Assembly: GCA_000320605.2 (NCBI GenBank)
Contig: KB445839.1
Span: 1 to 13,901, forward strand
DNA length: 13,901 bases
Origin: Gelatoporia subvermispora B
Taxonomy: Eukaryota > Basidiomycota > Agaricomycetes > Polyporales > Gelatoporiaceae
Direction: 5' to 3'
Positions 8,501 to 13,901 of the stretch are shown here, piece by piece. The position numbers and the translations under genes were made by a program. Within the stretch, counting starts at the first letter, position 1; each line of letters opens with the position of its first letter. Below the pieces are notes generated by a model. It saw nothing but the letters and a program-made list of their open reading frames with translations. It ran no database searches and was not told the origin of the DNA.

Positions 8501-11500
8501 CTCGCGTTATTGCGCACAGCTCTGCTGTCGCCTCGCATGTGCGTCTTGACGCGTCGATCAGGGACCGGGATCTGCACTGATCTACATCAAGCAAGATCCA
8601 CCAGTGCTCACAGTTCCGCTACTGCGAACCGTTCAGCTCGATCCGCCCCCGCATCACGCATGCAACTCAACATGTCGATCTGGGACTGGGATCTGCAACG
8701 ATCGGAGTCGTGCACCATGGCTGAAAGCGTGACTGTTAGCATAAACAGATAAGGCTGCATGGGCAGCATCTCCCGTTCGCGACTCGTCCGGGTACATCAG
8801 CCCTCTTACCCTCTAGACCATTGCGCACCACGACTCTGTCATCGTCGACACCATGCAGATCGCGGTGCACCACCTAGCACCATCAATGTTGTCCCAGAAT
8901 TCCCACACCCCGCTCGCTCGCCTCAACGACAATCCCAATGTGATGCTGACACCCTCGATTGCAACATGCAAGCACAAACGCGCTCGCCAATTCACTGTCA
9001 GCTACAGCGAGGTTCAAGAAGTCGATCCATCTGGCAAGGTTCGCGAGGTTATCATCATCGACGACACTCCGCCACCCTCCACAATATCACCCGCTACCAC
9101 GCACACTGCGCTCTATTCTGCGTCCTATCAACCACCTGTGTACTCGGCTCCTGTCAGGACCAGAGCTCGCGCTGCCGCGGAAGCCCAAGCATTATCAGCC
9201 AGTAGCTTATCTGCCATCGTGCAGCCTTTACTCAAGAAGCGCAAACGAGACCCCGCGGAGGATGCTGGCATTCTCTCCAAGAAGGCTGTCAATGGCCACC
9301 TCCAGAATGCTATCGATGCCAACAAGTCTTGGGCGAGTGGTGGTGCGGCTGCCCCGGACGACGTATGTACTTTGAGCCTGTCCGCATTGGGCCGACGTGA
9401 CGGTTTCCGACCAGGCATCCAAGGCGCAGGCCTCTTGCGATGATAAGGAGGGCCATTACATCGTCACTCCCGACGATGTCATCAACCGGAGATGTGAGTT
9501 ATCTCCTATTGTTATGTCGACACATCGTCTCACATTGACTACGTAGATCGCACTGTTCGACTTCTTGGTCAGGGTACCTTTGGCAAGGTGGTCGAGGCTG
9601 TCGACACAGAAACCAATAAAAGAGTTGCAATCAAGATCATTCGTGCGATACCTAAGTACCGAGATGCCAGCAAGATAGAAGTACGCGTCCTTCAAAAGCT
9701 GAAAGAACGTGATCCCCTCAACCGACAGTGCGTGCTTGGCTGACATTGTGTACACCAGCGCCTGATGATGTTTGTCTTCAACAGCAAATGTATTCACCTA
9801 TTATCATGTTTCGACCATCGTAATCATGTTTGTCTGGTCTCCGAGCTGCGTACGATTTCCAAGGAGAATGATTTTGCTCCTTTCCCCCGCCATCATATAC
9901 AATCCTTTGCTAAGCAGTTTCTTGGCAGCGTGGCATGTAAGTTTCTCATTGGGAGTCAGTGGGTTACCCCCTTACCAATAAATGGGTTTGCAGTCCTTCA
10001 CGAGCTCCGTCTCATTCATACCGATCTCAAGCCGGAGAATATCTTATTGGTAAAAAACGATTATCGGATCGTAGAGATTTCTTTACACGGCAAGGTGCGC
10101 AGCTTTCATTAGCCTGTTGTTAGCTGTGCTGACAGACACGGCGTCGTACACAGCGCCATGCAGCTCCCAGGCAAAAGCGGATACTAGACTCAACGGACAT
10201 ACGCCTACAATCTCCGAAATCTTCATCGTATACAGGCCTTGGCTGGTCATTCCCTTGTGAAACCTTCTCCATCAGGTGCACACTGTGGACATCCATATCC
10301 ATCGGCCAGGCAAGTTCTATTCGGTCCTGTCGTGTCAATTACTATATCTAACAGAAATACTGTCTAGGAACCCTAGAACCGACTAGACAACGGCGTCACG
10401 CCTGATCCCCGCCAGGCTGACCACCACGACCATCAAGGCACCACCGCTTGCCACTACCCAACAGGATGCTGTTGCCATCAATGAGCGAGCGCATGTACTA
10501 CAGCAATCCATGAGTCAGCAACCGGCCTTCCTCGCAGCGCGGGAAGCTGATAAGCGCAGCCTCTGACTGTGCTGGCTACATGCAGGTTTCACCAGGTACG
10601 TTGTCGAACTCGATCGCTTACGATCGTGGGACTTACTGAACATCTAGAACCAGCATTCGCGTTGTTTGCAGCCTACGCCTGGCGCGTCTGCTCGCAGCGT
10701 GCTGCGCCTCTGGTTCACATGTATCCTTGCTTCCACTGTCCTGCTTTCGCTGCTGCTTGATCATTGAGGACACTTACTAACCTTGTCTTTTCAGCCATAC
10801 ACTGACTCGTTCCCCCGCGCCGACATACATGAACTCGTGGCGCCAGACATTCTGCACCAACTCATCAAGGGAACCTTCAAAGACCACATTGTTACATGGG
10901 TAGAGGAGTATATCAAGCTGGAGCATGGCGCATCGCGTGCCTCAGCGATTCTCGCTGACATTGATCGGCGGTATGTCGAACCTTCGAGTGCTGATAATCT
11001 CGTGCTTAGCTGTGCTTCACCGTAGAATGGCTGTCGTGCCGCCATTTACTGGCCTGCGACGCTTTCCCGAGGGTCGCGACTTCAAACAATGGACGGGAGA
11101 TGATTCCAAAGCCTTGATGAAGGTTGGTCTTCTCGATGTTGCCTAATACGACGCTGCGTATACTGATGTTGACCGTATAGGTTATTCTCCCGGCGCTGCT
11201 TGGATATGTACCGGACGACATGGTACGGGCACTGGCAGCGTTTCTGGACTTCTGCTATATTGCTAGGCACAATGTCCACACCAACAAGACGCTCGCCGAG
11301 CTAGACGACGCTCTTCAACGCTTCCACAAATATCGAACTATCTTCCAGACGTCTGGTGTACGCCCAGACGGATTCGCGCTGCCCCGTCAACACTCGCTCG
11401 TCCACTACCGAGAGCTCATTGAGCTATTTGGTGCACCGAACGGACTCTGTTCATCAATCACTGAGTCCAAACATATTAAAGCCGTAAAGAAGCCCTGGAG

Positions 11501-12571
11501 ACGATCGAACAGGTACAAGGCCTTGATCCAGATGCTGAAGATCAACCAGCGCCTTGATAAACTCGCAGCGGCACGCGTCGAGTTCGAGGCACGAGGAATG
11601 TTGGAGGGCACACTGATGGAGCATGTTCTCGGCCAATTCCGTAGGTTCTTGATGAGCTAATCAATATCACTGTTGACTTGACTTCGCGTGAATAGTTGTC
11701 GATGAGAATGACGAAGAGGACGACGACGACGGTGAGATTGTTGTCGACGATGACAGCGGCAGCGAAGATTCAGAAGAAGAGGACTTGGGTGATCACCCAG
11801 GGCCAAGAGTCATGAACTATGTTGACATCGCTCGGACTCGTCGTAAGTCCCATCTTGAATCCCATCTCACAAAGTCGCTAAATCACACTGTCAGAGCCGG
11901 GATTCTCTCGGGAAGTTTCTGAGCTTGCAGCTCAAATTAAGCAGCCGAGGCTTGAGGAGCTGCTTCGCCGATTCCTCTATGACCAGACCCACCCCGACAC
12001 TCCCTACGACTCCGAGGAGAACAACGTTGACCCGAAGAGCTTCCGGTCATTCATGAAGAAAAGGATATGGGTACATTACTCTGCAGCCGCGACGTACTAC
12101 GCCCCAAGTGACCCATGTGGTGTCGGGGGGATGCATCGTGAACATATTCGTGCATCCCCATCCTGGTTTGGCGGCCCCCCACGCTTCGACTGTGTATTCG
12201 TCAACCAGGACTCATCTATCCCAGGAATTCGTGGACTAGGTATCGCTCAAGTTCTGCTTTTCTGTTCCTTCAAGCACCTCGGTGAGACCTATCCCTGTGC
12301 CTTGGTCCATTGGCACAAGCTCGTTGGCGACGTGCCGGACAATCGAACAGGCATGTGGATAGCCCAGCCGGACTTCGTCGACAACGCTCGCAAACAGCCG
12401 CTTCTTCAAGTTATTCATACCGATTCAATCGTTCGTGCGGCGCACCTTATCCCGGTGTTTACGCAAGGTCCTGTACCTCCTGGCGTAGAGTTCCATAATG
12501 CGCTCTACGCATATGGATCATTCCATCTCAACAAGTATGTCGACCACCACGCGTTCGAAACAATCTTCTGA
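5541..12571 (+). CDS. Plavaka-type (CACTA-like) transposase, 10 exons, 1072 aa
   Basis: Exons: 5541-6120, 6171-6688, 6743-6944, 6996-7224, 7273-7405, 10795-10970, 11026-11122, 11181-11640, 11696-11842 and 11895-12571. Every joint is GT...AG and in phase, yielding an uninterrupted 1072-residue frame. Residues 22-44 form a C2H2 finger (C22, C25, H39, H44), followed by an acidic region. The core is typical of Agaricomycete Plavaka transposases: FMPEGTPPPPLP, ILGSDKTTVSVATGQNEYYP, GNVHNNVRRAHRNAVV, CPDGHFRRVI, FPRADIHELVAPDILHQLIKG, RRFPEGRDFKQWTGDDSKALMK and NGLCSSITESKHIKAVKKPW. Candidate catalytic acids are D388 (GSDKT), D564 or D572 (the latter in a DxxH motif) and E740 (TESKH); this assignment is inferred. 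A Glu/Asp linker (about 800-830) precedes a C-terminal domain ending NKYVDHHAFETIF. It would cut and reinsert the element in the nucleus. The fifth intron is 3389 nt and holds captured genes. All conserved blocks are present, so the enzyme may be active. Confidence 0.85.
7450..7772. other. Unassigned left part of the captured segment
   Basis: No gene recognised. The stretch is rich in CGTCGT/TCGTCG words (7595-7640), with a short self-complementary patch (GGCGCCAACATTGCGCC, 7648-7664) that could form a small hairpin. It may be upstream flank of the dsRBD-like gene from the donor locus. Confidence 0.3.
7773..8178 (+). CDS. Small dsRNA-binding-domain-like protein, 3 exons, 101 aa (captured)
   Basis: Exons 7773-7803, 7854-7970 and 8021-8178 join through GTAAGT...AACAG and GTGCGT...GCTAG introns of 50 nt each, in phase, into a 101-residue frame starting MTSMASPLGQYW. 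The order matches the double-stranded-RNA-binding fold: helix 1 (WRTELDCILQFAGRS), strand (GLVWIVE), strands (WLAFAEVRGVQYGSGVSV, the FxxxVxVxGxxxGxG-like part) and helix 2 (VEEAQEMAAEQAFRRLL). Missing are a clear GPxH loop and the basic KKxAK residues that usually contact RNA; here it reads VHVEEAQE, so RNA binding is doubtful. Small single-domain dsRBD-like proteins occur in basidiomycetes. It lies within a transposase intron on the same strand. It could be a chance splice model, but the in-phase joints plus fold order argue otherwise. Confidence 0.5.
8375..8424 (+). repeat. 25-bp tandem duplication
   Basis: Two adjacent copies, ATCGTACAC(G/A)ATCCACCAAAGCT(C/G)G, at 8375-8399 and 8400-8424, differ at two positions. 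Confidence 0.85.
8554..8703 (+). repeat. Spaced 29-bp direct repeat
   Basis: TCGATCAGGGACCGGGATCTG... (8554-8582) recurs as TCGATCTGGGACTGGGATCTG... (8675-8703), 25 of 29 identical, 121 bp apart. Weaker similarity extends upstream (CGCATGTGCGTC against CGCATGCAACTC). Confidence 0.7.
8853..10351 (+). CDS. Captured LAMMER (CLK-type) dual-specificity kinase, internally deleted, 412 aa
   Basis: Exons 8853-9362, 9415-9493, 9547-9727, 9785-9936, 9994-10094 and 10136-10351 splice in phase (introns 41-57 nt) into 412 residues. The N-terminal region has motifs of basidiomycete LAMMER kinases: QFTVSYSEVQEVDPSGK, IIDDTPPPSTISPATTHTAL, RTRARAAAEAQALSASS. The kinase lobe has the P-loop LLGQGTFGKVVEA (about 202-214), K226 in VAIKII, E241, HxDLKPEN at 316-323 with D318, and KRILDSTDIRL (355-365). 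The expected IDFG...activation loop is missing; sequence resumes at GLGWSFPC (375-382). A second small in-frame deletion replaces the LLGMCVYDFL region after VSEL. The C-lobe, including the EHLAMMER motif, is gone, and the frame stops at 10349. LAMMER kinases phosphorylate SR splicing factors; this copy cannot be a normal enzyme. The first intron has weak acceptor choices (9402 or 9414). It is plausibly a dying duplicate, but its open frame is striking. Confidence 0.7.
10352..10780. other. Unassigned right part of the captured segment
   Basis: No gene recognised with confidence. One plus-strand frame (10387-10566, 59 codons) reads Thr-rich then QQDAVAINERAHVLQQSMSQ, without a start at its beginning; it could be an exon of an unknown captured gene. 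A later frame near 10600-10670 (RSLTIVGLTEHLEPAFAL) faintly recalls the C-terminal 'RITVREALxHPYF' of LAMMER kinases but is too diverged to call. Confidence 0.25.
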
Positions 12572-12634
12572 AGCAATACGCAAACCTCGCTCAATGTCAA
12601 CCTTACCTGGCCTGAGGCTACCACCAATCGTTGC
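12572..12634. other. Transposase 3' flank
   Basis: Short non-coding stretch between the transposase stop (TGA, 12569-12571) and the captured exon. No polyadenylation signal of the AATAAA type is seen. Confidence 0.3.
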
Positions 12635-12760
12635 ATGTGGTGTATGAACGCAGGTGGATGGTGGTCGCGCCCCTCAAACTGGAAGTCAAACACCGCTATC
12701 GTGTTCGGCATGATCTTTGCCATCACCTACACTCTTGCGTCTGTAGGAGCGGAGAAGGAG
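12635..12760 (+). pseudogene. Captured exon of a small conserved fungal membrane protein
   Basis: The segment AGGWWSRPSNWKSNTAIVFG, then a hydrophobic stretch (about 15 residues) and AEKEVRP, resembles small single-pass proteins of fungi with the pattern 'AGGWWxxPxNWKxNTA...G...SAxxExR', which I associate with the mitochondrial inner membrane but cannot verify. The similarity is bounded by splice-like signals: AACGCAG before 12654 and GAAGGAG|GTGCGT at 12760/12761, as if one exon was taken with bits of its introns. The open frame continues to 12981, but beyond 12760 the expected downstream part (IPSMLWxKQ-like) is absent. It lies between the transposase stop and the right subterminal repeats, inside the element. 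The call rests on one motif and could be coincidental. Confidence 0.4.
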
Positions 12761-13157
12761 GTGCGTCCAGCCCGAACTTTGCCCCTGGTTCCAGATGGTA
12801 ACCCAGTAGCAGACCCTCCGTACTCACTGTCGACTTCAAAATCGACGCGCTCGGCGCTCGCATTCATTACAATCATGATGGCGGTGAGACATTGCACTCA
12901 CAAGTACTGCCATCTCGCTGCGGCCTCTGCTTACTATGTAGTATTCTGTAGAAAATACTATACCGCTACTGTGCTAAGCTGATGTCATCTGATTGAATTG
13001 TCACGGACAATCAAAATTGAACAGGTCATTGTCGTTGGCCCTGGGATATTCGTTCGAGCCGACAATCCCCATATCTGGCCTGTGTGAGACTCTTTTCGTT
13101 GCACGAGACTTCGGTCGCACGCAGTATTACTTTACATTGTTTGTGCACTCCCGAGCA
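12761..13157. other. Unassigned stretch before the right subterminal repeats
   Basis: No gene recognised. Several plus-strand frames are open for 20-70 codons (for example TVDFKIDALGARIHYNHDGG near 12828-12887 and a tail ending VRADNPHIWPV near 13080), which could be scraps of further captured exons but match no family I know. Confidence 0.25.
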
Positions 13158-13304
13158 TACTTGGTATTGAGCATGCACTTGCGCCACCCTTGTCATTATC
13201 CGTTGCTACTTGGCTCAGCTTTCACCCAACTTGGACAATTCAGCCGCGCTTGCTACATACTTGGAATGACTTAATTGAGGTTTTATTTTCCGTAATTTAC
13301 TTGG
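13158..13304 (+). repeat. Right subterminal repeats (five ACTTGG copies)
   Basis: ACTTGG occurs at 13159, 13208, 13229, 13259 and 13299, four of them as TACTTGG, all on the plus strand, with an additional CACTTG near 13177. Two copies (TACTTGG) occur at the left end at 806-812 and 835-841, also on the plus strand. This density (five in about 150 bp) is far above chance and fits binding sites for an element-encoded protein. Confidence 0.6.
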
Positions 13305-13318
13305 ATACTCTAAGCAGT

Positions 13319-13335
13319 TGTAAGTAATTTGAAGT
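13319..13335 (-). repeat. Right terminal inverted repeat
   Basis: TGTAAGTAATTTGAAGT is the inverted match to the left end (16 of 17). It is followed by G, so the reverse complement begins CACTTCAAA, the usual CACT start of this superfamily. Confidence 0.6.
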
Positions 13336-13901
13336 GCCATTCAGAGAGTTCAAGCTCAGCTAAGTTACGTTTCCGGCGCGAGTAGCGACAAGTACCCATA
13401 AGGTAACCTATCTAATTTGCTGATGCGCCTGTTGTCACTGTGCTGAGCCTTACCTTGGCCGCGGCACTACCAGCCCTGGCATCACACAAGGGCGTCAAGG
13501 GCGGGGTTGCGTGCTCTCAAAAATGATCCGAAGATGTGCTAGAACCCACAATTCTGATATCCATGGTACGGCAAAATATACTTACATGTCAAGCTGTGCA
13601 CACGCGCATTCTCTCACGAATTGAGGGGAGTTCGGAGTTGAGAGAAGTTCGGTAAGACAATATTGTGCAAGCCTCAAGGCTTTTAGAGCCAGTCCAACCT
13701 GACCCAGATACCCATCATCCACCCAGCTTCTCTCTTCTCTGAAGGCAGATACTACACTATGCGGGGGCTTGATCGACCATGCCGCCATCAGTTTTATTAC
13801 TTCGAGGACGGTTCCATCATTCTTCTAGTAAGATCAAATGTTATCTCCACTGTGTTGCTGGCAGCTGAACGCCAATGTCTCAACCAGGTGGAAAACATGT
13901 T
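13336..13901. other. Right flank, no gene recognised
   Basis: No recognisable gene, and no continuation of the EH-domain reading frame from the left flank. A 68-codon minus-strand frame (13582-13788) starts with ATG but resembles nothing I know and may be chance. A short repeated word (GGAGTTCGGAGTTGAGAGAAGTTCGG, 13627-13652) is present. Confidence 0.3.

Larger units (their letters stand above)
8179..8852. other. Intergenic region within the captured segment, probable upstream region of the kinase gene
   Basis: No convincing gene; the long plus-strand open frames here have no recognisable content. The stretch is rich in GATC/CGATC words and contains one 25-bp tandem duplication and one 29-bp spaced repeat, listed separately. 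It most likely represents the donor-locus spacer and promoter of the LAMMER-kinase gene. Confidence 0.35.
7406..10794 (+). mobile_element. Giant cargo-bearing intron of the transposase gene
   Basis: The donor GTAAGA follows ...GIAADIE and the acceptor (branch-like TTACTAAC, then CTTGTCTTTTCAG) precedes PYTDSFPRADIHEL. The joint is phase 0, and the spliced protein matches the usual uninterrupted family sequence at this point, so no transposase residues are lost. The other eight introns of the gene are 48-58 nt; this one is 3389 nt. The extra DNA carries a dsRBD-like gene and a LAMMER-kinase-like gene, both on the plus strand and both with their own introns. A short intron-like end (TGTCTTGTTAG) at 7449 may mark where the ancestral intron was opened. 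I could not see terminal repeats or a target duplication for the inserted DNA. Confidence 0.65.
691..13335. mobile_element. Plavaka/CACTA-like DNA transposon with two divergent genes and captured host genes
   Basis: The limits are set by an inverted pair, ACTTCAAACTACTTACA at 691-707 and the reverse complement of ACTTCAAATTACTTACA at 13319-13335, which differ at one base. Inside are clusters of short subterminal motifs at both ends, a complete Plavaka-like transposase gene on the plus strand, and a large accessory gene on the minus strand sharing a promoter gap with it. CACTA-type elements typically have short CACT-starting termini with many subterminal repeats and often a second gene, which fits. 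The right terminus reads CACTTCAAA outward-in, while the left lacks the initial C. No 2-3 bp target duplication is evident, so the exact ends could be off by a few bases. The element is swollen by about 3.4 kb of captured genes in one transposase intron. Confidence 0.7.

Noticed and set aside
8192..8752. 186-codon plus-strand open frame between the dsRBD-like gene and the kinase
   Set aside because: Composition looks random (many Ser, Arg, Cys), and it contains the tandem and spaced DNA repeats. It resembles no known family and sits where the kinase promoter should be.
10095..10135. Frameshift ending the kinase after HGKVRSFH
   Set aside because: GTGCGC...GCTGACAG forms a 41-nt in-phase intron, and the next exon continues with the expected KRILDSTDIRL motif.
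13023..13090. Short frame ending VRADNPHIWPV as a protein C-terminus
   Set aside because: Too short, no start or splice support, and no recognised family.

Overview
The window reads as nuclear DNA of a filamentous basidiomycete, most likely an Agaricomycete. Many short introns (about 37-67 nt, GT...AG) interrupt the reading frames, and the protein families are ones I know from mushroom-forming and wood-decay fungi. No bacterial-style operons, rRNA, tRNA or CRISPR are visible.

Almost everything lies inside one candidate DNA transposon of about 12.6 kb (691-13335). It is bounded by a 17-bp terminal inverted repeat with one mismatch (691-707 and 13319-13335). Short subterminal motifs (ACTTGG, CTTGAA and variants) crowd the ends. 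Two large genes diverge from a shared 221-bp promoter gap (5320-5540). Rightwards runs a Plavaka/CACTA-like transposase (5541-12571). I can splice it in frame as 10 exons into a 1072-residue protein with an N-terminal C2H2 finger, D/D/E candidates and a conserved C-terminal domain. Leftwards runs a 9-exon gene (5319 down to 1660) for a 1086-residue protein. It has a basic coiled-coil start, acidic tracts, a fourfold tandem repeat and a C-terminal domain of a type I associate with Agaricomycete mobile elements. Both frames are open end to end, so the element looks autonomous or recently so.

The most unusual feature is cargo. One transposase intron is 3389 nt long (7406-10794) where its siblings are about 50 nt, yet its splice sites keep the frame. 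Inside it, on the same strand, are a three-exon gene for a 101-residue protein resembling a double-stranded-RNA-binding domain (7773-8178) and a six-exon LAMMER-type (CLK) kinase gene (8853-10351). The kinase keeps the P-loop, VAIK and HTDLKPEN motifs but has lost the DFG/activation segment through a frame-preserving deletion. Both genes carry introns, so the capture was of genomic DNA. A further captured exon (small membrane protein, 12635-12760) lies downstream of the transposase.

Outside the element, the left flank (1-413) is the partial reading frame of an EH-domain endocytic protein (Ede1/Eps15-like) that loses similarity just after a splice junction. The right flank (13336-13901) holds nothing I recognise. 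Splice models were assembled by eye and need RNA support; family names come from remembered motifs, not database searches.
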